Assembly: GCA_964544115.1 (NCBI GenBank)
Contig: CAZJBP010000090.1
Span: 1-15,440, forward strand
Length of the DNA: 15,440 nt
Origin: CAZJBP01 sp964544115
GTDB lineage: Bacteria > Verrucomicrobiota > Kiritimatiellia > UBA8416 > JADHWI01
Reading direction: 5' to 3'
The notes below the pieces were generated by a model that made no database searches, had not been told where the DNA came from, and saw only the letters and a program-made list of their open reading frames with translations. Numbering within the stretch: position 1 is the stretch's first letter; each line of letters opens with the position of its first letter. A program made the position numbers and the translations under genes. Positions 6,440-13,904 of this stretch are shown here, piece by piece.

Positions 6440-7429
6440 ATGCTCGTCTCCGTTGTCATTCCGGTCTTCAACGCAGGAGCCCTGCTTTCCCGCGCCGTGA
6501 CCTCTGTGTTTGCAACAGGGGTGGGCTCCGTCGAGGTTCTCATCGTGGATGACGGCTCCACGGATGATTCCTGGCGGACGGCCTGTGCGCTTGCGGCGCG
6601 GTGTCCCGATTCTGTGCGAGCGCTGCGGCACCCGGAGGGAGTGCACTGCGGCGTTTCTGCGAGCCGAAACCTGGGCATCAGGAGCGCCCGGGGCGACCTG
6701 ATCGCGTTCCTCGATGCCGACGACTACTACTACCCCCATCGGTTCGACGTGAGCGTGAAGACGCTCTCGACGGATACGTCCGTCGACGCCGTCTACGACA
6801 CGGCGGACATTGTCTATGCGTCCCCCGAAGCTGCGAGCCGGGTGTCCTGGGGCAGCCACACGTTTGGCATCCGCGATCCGTTGACGGGGGACCCGCTGAT
6901 CCAGGCGCTTCTGTCGTCTCAGACCTGGCCCTGCCTCGGCATCGTCTGTCGTCGCACGCTGTTCGATCGGGCGGGTCTGTTCGACGAGCGGCTAAGGATT
7001 GCAGAAGACTGCAATTTGTGGATCCGAATGGCGCTCGTGGGGCGGATTGTGGCCGGGGATCTCGCGAAGCCGGTCGGGGTCTATTGGCGGCATGCCGTCA
7101 ACACGTTCAATACCATGCCCGAGCACCACGTGGCGTACATCCGCGCCCTTGCCTACGCCTGCCGCTGGGCGGCCGGTGTGAGGGGGCTCTCCGAAGAGCG
7201 GTTGAAGATCATGCGTTCGGGGCTGACGACTCAGACCATGCGGTCCATCGTGGTGTGCCGGGAACTCGGGCGCCAGGATCTCGCCTGGCGAAGCCTGGCG
7301 GAGCTTCTGCGGCACGGAGGTCTTCACCGGGATGCCCTCCGGCCCCTCGCCTGGCAGGCTCAGGCCCTCGTTCGGGAAGGGCTGGGGTTCCGGGTCGGAG
7401 TTCGACGCCAGAGCCCCTCAGTCCCGTGA
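6440..7429 (+). CDS. Family 2 glycosyltransferase
   Basis: GT-A fold glycosyltransferase of 329 aa, expected to add one sugar from a nucleotide-sugar donor to the growing chain at the cytoplasmic face of the membrane. The N-terminal domain shows VSVVIPVFNAG (3-13), VLIVDDGSTDDS (33-44), GVSASRNLGIRSARGD (71-86) and the metal/donor motif FLDADDYYYP (90-99). A later ERLRIAEDCNLWIRM block, with acidic residues where the catalytic base is usually found, completes the GT2 pattern. No membrane segment is apparent. The ATG follows the TAG of the FkbM gene with no gap, and CGGAGG (6426-6431) lies 8 nt upstream, so the two are translationally linked. Donor and linkage cannot be read from the sequence. 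Confidence 0.9.
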   Translation: MLVSVVIPVFNAGALLSRAVTSVFATGVGSVEVLIVDDGSTDDSWRTACALAARCPDSVRALRHPEGVHCGVSASRNLGIRSARGDLIAFLDADDYYYPHRFDVSVKTLSTDTSVDAVYDTADIVYASPEAASRVSWGSHTFGIRDPLTGDPLIQALLSSQTWPCLGIVCRRTLFDRAGLFDERLRIAEDCNLWIRMALVGRIVAGDLAKPVGVYWRHAVNTFNTMPEHHVAYIRALAYACRWAAGVRGLSEERLKIMRSGLTTQTMRSIVVCRELGRQDLAWRSLAELLRHGGLHRDALRPLAWQAQALVREGLGFRVGVRRQSPSVP

Positions 7430-7472
7430 CCGCTTCTCGGTTGGCAAAGATACCCTGGAAATGAGGCCCCCC

Positions 7473-8501
7473 ATGCTCACTGGTGTTATCACGACCATCA
7501 GCGCACCCACCAATGCGGTCCGCCAGCTCACGCGCACGCTTGTTGCCCGTGGCAGCCGCCTCATCGTTGCGGGGGACCGGAAGGGGCCTGCCGGGTATGA
7601 CTTGTCGGGCACGATATTCCTCAGCCTGCACGATCAACTGGAGGGGCCGTTCGCCTTGGCCAGGGAGCTTCCCACGGGCCACTATTGCCGCAAGAACATC
7701 GCCTACCTGGAAGCCATACGTGGCGGAGCGACCTGCATCTACGAAACCGACGACGACAATGCGCCGCTGCCGTCATGGATTCCGCGGGATGAACACTTGA
7801 GCGACGTCCGAGTGGTTTCCGGCGATCTGCAGGGATCCTCGCGGTCCGGCCGCTGGGTCAATGTCTACCGCTATTTCAGCGACGCATTGATCTGGCCCCG
7901 CGGGCTTCCCCTTGACGAGATCCATGGCCCCGTTCCCCCGGTGGGGCAGGGCGGCCGGGCCCGGCGCGCTCCCGTTCAGCAGGGGCTGGTGAACGGATCC
8001 CCGGACGTGGACGCGATCTGGCGGCTCACAATGGATCGGCCGTTTGAGTTTGAGGCCAACCCCGGCGTCTACCTCGAGCCAGGCAACTGGTGTCCCTTCA
8101 ACACGCAATCCACCTGGTGGTGGCCCATCTCCTATCCCCTGCTGTACGTGCCCAGTTTCTGCTCCTTCCGCATGTGCGACATCTGGAAGAGCTTTGTGGC
8201 CCAGCGTTGCCTGTGGGCGCTGGACCTGGGCGTGGTGTTTCACGCGCCGGAGGTGATTCAGGAGCGCAACCCGCACGATCTGATGCGCGACTTCCGCGAC
8301 GAGATCCCCGGCTACAGCCGCAATCGCGAACTCGCGGACGTCCTGGCGGGCGCGCCGCTGGCCGCGGGCGAAGAGAACGTCGCGGCCAACCTGCGAGTCT
8401 GCTACGACCGGCTCGTGGCCTCCGGGTTCCTGCCGGCGAAGGAAATGGAACTCGTGGACGCCTGGCTGGGCGATCTCAGCCGGATCGAGGGGCGGACGTA
8501 G
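7473..8501 (+). CDS. STELLO/DUF288-like glycosyltransferase
   Basis: Protein of 342 aa that I recognise as similar to the DUF288 (STELLO) family, best known from plant Golgi proteins that support cellulose synthase assembly. Visible family features are TGHYCRKNIAYLEAI (68-82), an acidic DXD-like ETDDDN (91-96), NGSPDVDAIWRLT (174-186), FNTQSTWWWP (209-218) and the block SFCSFRMCDIWKSFVAQRCLW (about 228-248), followed by QERNPHDL. The DDD motif and overall layout suggest a GT-A nucleotide-sugar-dependent transferase. There is no signal peptide or membrane segment, so a cytoplasmic role in building the glycan is likely. ATG 7473 is chosen because GAGG (7463-7466) lies 6 nt before it; ATG 7461 is possible, and the open frame extends further up with no family similarity. 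A 43-nt gap separates it from the preceding GT2. Confidence 0.72.
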   Translation: MLTGVITTISAPTNAVRQLTRTLVARGSRLIVAGDRKGPAGYDLSGTIFLSLHDQLEGPFALARELPTGHYCRKNIAYLEAIRGGATCIYETDDDNAPLPSWIPRDEHLSDVRVVSGDLQGSSRSGRWVNVYRYFSDALIWPRGLPLDEIHGPVPPVGQGGRARRAPVQQGLVNGSPDVDAIWRLTMDRPFEFEANPGVYLEPGNWCPFNTQSTWWWPISYPLLYVPSFCSFRMCDIWKSFVAQRCLWALDLGVVFHAPEVIQERNPHDLMRDFRDEIPGYSRNRELADVLAGAPLAAGEENVAANLRVCYDRLVASGFLPAKEMELVDAWLGDLSRIEGRT

Positions 8502-8502
8502 C

Positions 8503-9300
8503 GTGGACGTCTGGCGGCTGTTGAACTTGGGCGTGAAGCGGCTGGTGCCTCCTGGCATGCGCCCCGTCTTGCGCCGCGCTTCCAGCCGCCTGATCCACTA
8601 CGGGCGCGAATGCTACTGCCCCGTTTGCAGGGCTCACCTGAGGGCCTTTGTGGCGCACGTCTCCTGCGACGGCAGCGTGCGCCCGTTCGCCGAGTGCCCG
8701 GTGTGCGGCGCCTGCGAACGCCACCGGCAGTTCTGGAAGTTCATGGAGGACTTCCGCGTGCTGGACGGACGGCCGAAGACCGTGCTGCACATTGCCCCGG
8801 AGTGGGGGCTGCGCCAACGCTTCTCCCGCAGCCCAGGCGTGACCTACATCGCCGGCGGGCTCGTGCCCGCGCCCGGCGATCGCGCACTTGATCTGACAAA
8901 CCTGAATCTCCCTTCCGAGTCTGTTGACTTCCTCTACGCGGGACATGTTCTGAACATGATCGCGGACGAGAGGGCGGCCATCTGCGAAGCGTTCCGCGTT
9001 CTTCGAGGCCACGGCATGGCCATCCTGCAGGTGCCCCTGTTTCGCGACGAGAGCATCGACTACCGCGGCGACGATGCCAGTGAGAGCCTCCGGCTGTTCA
9101 TCGACCCGCACATGCATCACATTTTCGGTCGCGACCTGCTCGCCCGCTTCCGAGATGCCGGGTTCGATCTGGCCGTCGTACCCTATGGCGACCTCATGTC
9201 CGAGTCCTTCCGGCACCGGTACGGATTCGAGAAGCAGGACATCATCGTGTGCATCAAACGCGCAACCCCCGAAGAGGGCGAAGCATGTCCTCGGACGTAG
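8503..9300 (+). CDS. Class I SAM-dependent methyltransferase with N-terminal zinc ribbon
   Basis: Protein of 265 aa. Residues 37-71 hold paired cysteines (CYCPVC at 37-42 and CPVCGAC at 65-71) that look like a four-Cys zinc ribbon, followed by ERHRQFWKFM. A Rossmann-type methyltransferase domain follows. Its first motif is divergent (VLHIAPEWGL, 94-103), then come RALDLTNLNLP (127-137), the VDFLYAGHVLNMIADERAA segment in the place where methyltransferase-11 proteins have HVLEH, and LRGHGMAILQVPL. Related zinc-ribbon methyltransferases are common in polysaccharide loci and are presumed to methylate sugars. It starts with GTG one base after the DUF288 stop, with GAGGGG (8487-8492) upstream, and its last 16 nt overlap the next gene. 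The substrate is unknown. Confidence 0.8.
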   Translation: MDVWRLLNLGVKRLVPPGMRPVLRRASSRLIHYGRECYCPVCRAHLRAFVAHVSCDGSVRPFAECPVCGACERHRQFWKFMEDFRVLDGRPKTVLHIAPEWGLRQRFSRSPGVTYIAGGLVPAPGDRALDLTNLNLPSESVDFLYAGHVLNMIADERAAICEAFRVLRGHGMAILQVPLFRDESIDYRGDDASESLRLFIDPHMHHIFGRDLLARFRDAGFDLAVVPYGDLMSESFRHRYGFEKQDIIVCIKRATPEEGEACPRT

Positions 9301-10334
9301 CCACCAGCGTCATTTCCGGCAGGGGGATGGACCCAGGCCTGATGGAGGAGTGGCGGAGTCTCCAACGATCGAATCCAGACCTGTCCAGCCCGTACTTCTG
9401 TCCGGAGTTCACGGCCTGTGTGGCCGCCGCCCGCGGTGATGTTGAGGTGGCTGTTCTCCGTGAGAACCGGAAGGCCGTTTGCGTGTTCCCCTACCAGCGC
9501 GAAGAGCCGCACGGCGGCTTTCCGGTCGGCCGTCCGCTGTCCGACTACCACGGATTGATCTGTGCGCCCGACTTCCGGGCCGATCTGAAGCTCCTTCTGA
9601 AAGCGTGCTCGCTGCGCACGTGGCGCTACGACCATCTTCCGGCGTCTCAGACGGCGTTTCGCAGCTATCATTCACGTCGGGCCTGCTCACCCGTCATCGA
9701 TGTGTCGCAGGGCTTCGACCGCTATTTGAAGGGCGTGAGCAGCCAGACCCGGGAATGCGCGGACGCCCTGCGGAAGTCCCGCCGCCTGGCCGGGGATCAC
9801 GGCCCGCTGGCCTTCGACTACCATGTCCCGGACCGCGCGCTGCTGGGCATGCTGATGGACTGGAAGGCGGATCAATACCGGAGGAGCGGGGCGGAAGATC
9901 GTTTCGCAATTCCCTGGTTCAAGCAGGTTGTGATCAACGTGTTCCAATGTCAGGCCGCAGCGTTCGCCGGCGTGCTATCGGTGCTGCGCGCCGGAGACGT
10001 GCCCGTGGCGCTCCATTTTGGAATGCGCGCCGGGGGTGTGTGGCACTACTGGTTTCCAGCGTACGATCCGCGGTTTGCCAGATACTCGCCAGGCATCATT
10101 ATGTTGCTGAAGATGGCTGAGGCCGCACCCTCGCGTGGAATCGGGAGCATTGACCTGGGCAAGGGCGCGGCGGTCCGCTACAAGGAGGCCCTGAAGAGCC
10201 GCGATGTGTCCCTGGCCGTCGGCTGCGTCGAGACACCTTCGCCCGACTATTACTGGCGCCTGCTGAAAAGGCGACTGCGTGCCGCGCTGGGAAGGCAACA
10301 CTCCAATCCGGGAAGGACGCCGCGCCAAAGATGA
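9285..10334 (+). CDS. CelD/BcsL-type GNAT-fold acyltransferase
   Basis: Protein of 349 aa resembling the CelD/BcsL group of GNAT-fold acyltransferases found in exopolysaccharide and cellulose loci; these are related in layout to FemAB enzymes and transfer acyl groups to amino sugars or peptides. The C-terminal half holds the expected acceptor/cofactor fold: LMDWKADQYRRSG, then FAGVLSVLRAGDVPVALHFG, the GVWHYWFPAYDPRFARYSPG strand-turn, and IGSIDLGKGAAVRYKEALK near the end, which is characteristic of the group. The start ATG 9285 has AGAGGG (9273-9278) 6 nt upstream and overlaps the methyltransferase end by 16 nt. With two deacetylases downstream, a plausible role is re-acylating an amino group exposed by deacetylation. 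That link is inference; a general N- or O-acyltransferase role is equally possible. Confidence 0.8.
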   Translation: MSSDVATSVISGRGMDPGLMEEWRSLQRSNPDLSSPYFCPEFTACVAAARGDVEVAVLRENRKAVCVFPYQREEPHGGFPVGRPLSDYHGLICAPDFRADLKLLLKACSLRTWRYDHLPASQTAFRSYHSRRACSPVIDVSQGFDRYLKGVSSQTRECADALRKSRRLAGDHGPLAFDYHVPDRALLGMLMDWKADQYRRSGAEDRFAIPWFKQVVINVFQCQAAAFAGVLSVLRAGDVPVALHFGMRAGGVWHYWFPAYDPRFARYSPGIIMLLKMAEAAPSRGIGSIDLGKGAAVRYKEALKSRDVSLAVGCVETPSPDYYWRLLKRRLRAALGRQHSNPGRTPRQR

Positions 10335-11104
10335 ATGCATCCGAAGGCAACAGAAGCGCGTACGAAAAGCCGGAGGTCGCAGAGAAGTACGCTATCACGC
10401 ACCTTCAGAACGCCGAGGCCATCATTCTGGCGCGGCATGCGGACAAGGTGCTGGGAAAGCGCGTCCTGGATCTCGGTTGCGGCGGGGGGCGCACGGCGTT
10501 CTTTCTCTCGCAGTTGACCGAGGAATACGTGGGGGTCGACTACAGCCGGCAGATGATCGCCGTGTGCTCCGAGCGCTTTCCGGGACGCGCGTTCCACGTT
10601 TGCGATGTCCGGGACCTGAGCCGCTTCGCCGACGGGACGTTCGATTTCGTGCTCTTCTCGTTCAACGGCCTTGACTACGTGGATCACGAGGGGCGCCTGC
10701 GCGGGCTGTCCGAAATTCGCCGCATCATGAACGATAGCGGTCTCTTCGTCTTCTCGTCACACAATCTGGACTGCGATGACAAGGACAGCGCGCCGCGCCT
10801 GCAGCGCTGCTACAACCCGCGCCGGTTGCTGTCCAATGTGCGAACCTACCTGCGTCAGACGCGCAACCGGAAGCGCCTCAGGGTAAGGGAGGTCCACGCG
10901 GCGGACCATGCGATTCTCAATGACCCCGGAATAGACTGGTCCCTGCTGACGTACTACATCAGCGTCCCCAACCAGGTGGAGCAGGCCCGTCGCGCCGGAT
11001 TCGACATCATCGAGATCTGGGACTGCGAGGGCCATCGCGTAGACCGGCCCGATGCGGGATGCAAGGCGACATGGGTGTACTACGTCGCGACGAAGTCGAA
11101 GTGA
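10331..11104 (+). CDS. Class I SAM-dependent methyltransferase
   Basis: Compact 257-aa methyltransferase. The SAM-binding motif is canonical: RVLDLGCGGGRTAFFL (44-59), with acidic D70 in VGVDYSRQM. HVCDVRDLSRFADGTFDFV (89-107) supplies the second and third motifs, and GLFVFSSHN the later strand. A basic stretch (RQTRNRKRLRVREVH) follows the core and may contact the acceptor. It overlaps the acyltransferase stop in an ATGA arrangement and is followed by a GT2 one base after its own stop, so it is embedded in the operon. It probably methylates a sugar or another small acceptor in the same pathway. It is the third methyltransferase of the locus and has no zinc ribbon, unlike the one at 8503. Confidence 0.88.
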   Translation: MNASEGNRSAYEKPEVAEKYAITHLQNAEAIILARHADKVLGKRVLDLGCGGGRTAFFLSQLTEEYVGVDYSRQMIAVCSERFPGRAFHVCDVRDLSRFADGTFDFVLFSFNGLDYVDHEGRLRGLSEIRRIMNDSGLFVFSSHNLDCDDKDSAPRLQRCYNPRRLLSNVRTYLRQTRNRKRLRVREVHAADHAILNDPGIDWSLLTYYISVPNQVEQARRAGFDIIEIWDCEGHRVDRPDAGCKATWVYYVATKSK

Positions 11105-11105
11105 A

Positions 11106-12038
11106 ATGCAGACGTTGGGCATATCCGTCATCATCCCGAGTTACAACCAAGGGCCCTATCTGCGAAAGGCCATTGAATCGGCGCTTACGCAAACCTACCG
11201 CCCCATCGAGGTCCTTGTTATCGATGGCGGCTCCGCGGATGAATCGCTGGACATACTGCGCAGTTATGACGGCAATCCCAGCGTGCGATGGATGTCGGAA
11301 AAGGACCGCGGCCCTGCCGATGCGGTGAACAAGGGGCTGCGGATGGCCAGGCAGGCCATCGGCGCGATCACGAGCGCCGACGACTTCTACCTCCCCGGGG
11401 CCTTCGAGGAGTGCATGGCGGTCTTTGAGCGCGACCCAGGCGCCAGCCTGGTCTATGGCGAATACAGGAAGGGGGCCGGGGAGGGGGACGAAATACCCGT
11501 GCGCACCGGCGCGTATTCGCTGAACGATCTCTTGTGCGGAATGGCGGCGGTGCCACAGGGGTCCGCGTTCTTTCGGATGGACGTGGCGCGGCGGCTAGGA
11601 GGGTGGGACGAGGGAATCCCCTTTGTTCCGGATACGGATTTGTGGTTTCGCATGGCGCTGACGGGGCGGGTCATCAAAGTGGATCGCTATTGGAGTGGGT
11701 CGTACGTCCACCCGGGCCAACGAACGAATCAGAGAGAAAACGTGCTTCGCGACTACAGCCTGATGATCGGGCAGATGCGGGAGTTGCGCGCCGCGGGCGT
11801 GGCTCAGCGGAGAGCCGCGCGTGCGGGCCTGAGCCTCGCCAGAATCAGATATGGCCGGCTCACGGGTTGGGCTCTGACAGTCAACGCCTGGAGGGCTTTC
11901 TGCCTATACCCCCGCTGCGGCGGATCTCCGCTGCTTCCCATACACCGGCTAGTGCCCGGCTACTTCACGATCGCCGGATGGGTCGGGGCCGTGAAGAGAC
12001 GGTTCGGGCTGAGAACGTCCACGGGAAACCATCGGTGA
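11106..12038 (+). CDS. Family 2 glycosyltransferase, WfgS-like
   Basis: Cytoplasmic GT-A glycosyltransferase of 310 aa. Motifs: ISVIIPSYNQGPYLRKAIES (6-25), TYRPIEVLVIDGGSADES (30-47), WMSEKDRGPADAVNKGLRMA (62-81) and ITSADDFYLPGAF (88-100), the last carrying the acidic metal-binding pair. The WMSEKDRG-ADAVNKG block is typical of the WfgS-like subgroup found in O-antigen clusters. VPDTDLWFRMAL (about 176-187) provides the catalytic acidic region. ATG 11106 is chosen because homology begins within five residues of it. The same frame is open 54 nt further up, but that extension would overlap the methyltransferase and adds a basic, unrelated peptide. The stop shares its A with the ATG of the deacetylase (TGATG). 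Confidence 0.9.
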   Translation: MQTLGISVIIPSYNQGPYLRKAIESALTQTYRPIEVLVIDGGSADESLDILRSYDGNPSVRWMSEKDRGPADAVNKGLRMARQAIGAITSADDFYLPGAFEECMAVFERDPGASLVYGEYRKGAGEGDEIPVRTGAYSLNDLLCGMAAVPQGSAFFRMDVARRLGGWDEGIPFVPDTDLWFRMALTGRVIKVDRYWSGSYVHPGQRTNQRENVLRDYSLMIGQMRELRAAGVAQRRAARAGLSLARIRYGRLTGWALTVNAWRAFCLYPRCGGSPLLPIHRLVPGYFTIAGWVGAVKRRFGLRTSTGNHR

Positions 12039-12829
12039 TGTCCATGCGCGACGTTACAAAGCCCGGACGGTATAACCCCTCTCGCGCAGCGCGGTACGTG
12101 GCTCGCCGAGCGTTCGGGACAATCTTCCGCTTTCAGACGCAGGAGAAGGTGCTGGCGTTAACGTTCGATGACGGGCCAGACCCGGAAGAGACGCCAGAGG
12201 TGCTGGATATACTCGACCGTAATCATGCAAGCGCCACATTCTTCATGATCGGCGAGGCGGCGAGAAGCCACGGGCACCTTGTCCAGCAGGTTGCGGCTCA
12301 GGGGCACACGGTCGGGAATCACACGTTCAGTCATGCGTCTATGCCCCGGATTGGATGGGCTGATCGATGGCGGGAGCTGAGTGCGTGCCAGCGGGCCCTG
12401 CAGCCATACGGCAGGAGGTACTTCCGCATGCCGTTTGGGCATCAGAGCGTTTGGTCACACATACAGACTCTGGCCGCCGGCTATCAGGTGTTCGGCTGGA
12501 CGCACAAGGCCGACGATACGCGGGGGCGAGATGCGGCGTACAGCATCGGGCGACTGGATGGCAAACTGCAGCCCGGCGACATTGTCGCGTTTCATGATAC
12601 CGTATACCACTATGAGGACGAGCGGCAGGTATGTCGAAAGCAGATGCAGGCGGCCTTGCAGGACGTGGTGTCCAAGTACAGTGATCTCGGTTTCAGATGG
12701 ATCAATCTGGAGGCGATGATGCGTGTCGGGAAGCCGGAACGAACGCACTGGTATCGCTCGGACGATGATCTGGACTTCAGCCGCTTGAAGCGCAAACCGA
12801 CAAGAGAAAGACGGGTTGAAGGCAAGTAG
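12038..12829 (+). CDS. Polysaccharide deacetylase, CE4/NodB domain
   Basis: NodB-type metal-dependent deacetylase of 263 aa, expected to remove N- or O-acetyl groups from a sugar. All five family motifs are present: TFDDGPD (42-48, catalytic base D45 and metal ligand D46), HTFSH (95-99, metal-binding histidines), RMPFG (130-134), D159 within GWTHKADD and HD (186-187). No signal peptide is visible: the N-terminus (MSMRDVTKPGRYNPS) is short and basic. Most CE4 enzymes act outside the cytoplasm, so a cytosolic substrate such as a lipid-linked glycan under construction is suggested. ATG 12038 overlaps the preceding stop by one base; ATG 12044 is an alternative. The same frame is open far upstream inside the GT2 gene but shows no deacetylase similarity there. 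Confidence 0.88.
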   Translation: MSMRDVTKPGRYNPSRAARYVARRAFGTIFRFQTQEKVLALTFDDGPDPEETPEVLDILDRNHASATFFMIGEAARSHGHLVQQVAAQGHTVGNHTFSHASMPRIGWADRWRELSACQRALQPYGRRYFRMPFGHQSVWSHIQTLAAGYQVFGWTHKADDTRGRDAAYSIGRLDGKLQPGDIVAFHDTVYHYEDERQVCRKQMQAALQDVVSKYSDLGFRWINLEAMMRVGKPERTHWYRSDDDLDFSRLKRKPTRERRVEGK

Positions 12830-12860
12830 AGGCACACGTGGAGCATCGACGGGCGACTCG

Positions 12861-13904
12861 ATGATCTCTCTTCTCGAAGCCAGGAGCCGGATTGGCTGCT
12901 GGGCCAACGAACGTTGGCGCACCGAGTGCGCCCTGAGCCCAACGCTGAGTCGCATCACGGGTATTGGATGGCAGGATCTGCACAACCGTATCGAGCGACT
13001 GAGCGAGGGTGGTGACGCGCCGTCGAGAGTATGCGACTGGATGGGGACCTCCGAGTTGACCGTGTGCAGGGTGTTTCCCCACACAGCGGCTCGCCTTCTT
13101 CGTCGATGTCTTCATGACTGGCCCCTGGGGTGCGGTGGCCTCATCACGCCTGAGCCCGCTGCACACCCGCGCATTAGCGTGATCATTCCCGTGAGCGGGG
13201 TTGCACGCCAGGCCCCATTGGTGACCGCTTTGGCCTCTCTCCTGAGGCAATCCATTCGTGAATACGAGGTCATTGTGGTGGAACAGTCGGCCGAACCCCT
13301 CTTGCGCGGAGTGCTTCCCGCGGGCGTTCAATATCGTCATTTTCCGAATCCTGGAGGGGCCGATGCGTTCAACAAGAGCCACATGATGAATGAATCAGTT
13401 CGGATGGCCAAAGCACCGTGGGTGCTTTTGCACGATGCCGACATCGTGGTGCCCCACAGGTATCTGGAAGCCATTCTGGCGCGGGCGCGGGGCGGCTGGG
13501 AGGCCGTACGGCCCATCAGGTTTCTATTCTATCTGGATGAGCGGCGCTCGGCAGCGTTCGCGGCCGACGCGAAGTGCCCCTCCCGTATAGACCGCGTCAC
13601 CCAGAACTTTCCCGGTGGCTCCACAGCCATCACTCGAGATGCCTACGAACAGATGGGCGGTCATGATGAACGATTTGTCGGGTGGGGCGGAGAGGACACG
13701 GAGTTCCTTGACAGGCTGCGCACTCGCCGCGTGTTCCCCGGACATTTTGCTCCCGCTTTACACCTGTGGCATGCGCCAGCCCAAAAGAAACAGAGCGGCG
13801 ACCGCAATCAGAAGTGCCTCGATCAACAGATGGCGATTCCCGCTGAGGAACGCATTCTCCGCCTGAGGGCGGTGCGTGAGACGGCGACGGACCGAGGATT
13901 ATGA
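12861..13904 (+). CDS. Family 2 glycosyltransferase with GT7-like C-terminal block
   Basis: Protein of 347 aa in two parts. Residues 1-100 are a Cys-, Arg- and Trp-containing region that I do not recognise. From about 104 a GT-A domain begins: ISVIIPVSG (105-113), YEVIVVEQSAEP (135-146), WVLLHDADIVVP (187-198) with the DAD metal motif, then GGSTAITRDAYEQMGG (252-267) and FVGWGGEDTEFLDRL (272-286). The last block is the GT7 C-terminal type seen in bacterial chondroitin-synthase-like and beta-1,4-galactosyltransferases, where the GGED region binds metal and acceptor. A hexose or hexosamine transferase role is likely. ATG 12861 is preferred; an in-frame TTG at 12816 would overlap the deacetylase gene. 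The 31-nt gap before it is one of the few in the operon. It ends in an ATGA overlap with the next gene. Confidence 0.85.
   Translation: MISLLEARSRIGCWANERWRTECALSPTLSRITGIGWQDLHNRIERLSEGGDAPSRVCDWMGTSELTVCRVFPHTAARLLRRCLHDWPLGCGGLITPEPAAHPRISVIIPVSGVARQAPLVTALASLLRQSIREYEVIVVEQSAEPLLRGVLPAGVQYRHFPNPGGADAFNKSHMMNESVRMAKAPWVLLHDADIVVPHRYLEAILARARGGWEAVRPIRFLFYLDERRSAAFAADAKCPSRIDRVTQNFPGGSTAITRDAYEQMGGHDERFVGWGGEDTEFLDRLRTRRVFPGHFAPALHLWHAPAQKKQSGDRNQKCLDQQMAIPAEERILRLRAVRETATDRGL

Noticed and set aside
7332..7472. Upstream extension of the DUF288 gene to ATG 7332.
   Set aside because: It would overlap the GT2 gene by about 100 nt and encodes a Pro/Ser/Arg-rich peptide with no family similarity. 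A ribosome-binding site precedes 7473.
11534..12037. Upstream extension of the first deacetylase frame across the WfgS-like GT2 gene.
   Set aside because: The extension is Arg/Gly-rich shadow coding with no motif. NodB similarity and the TGATG overlap support the start at 12038.
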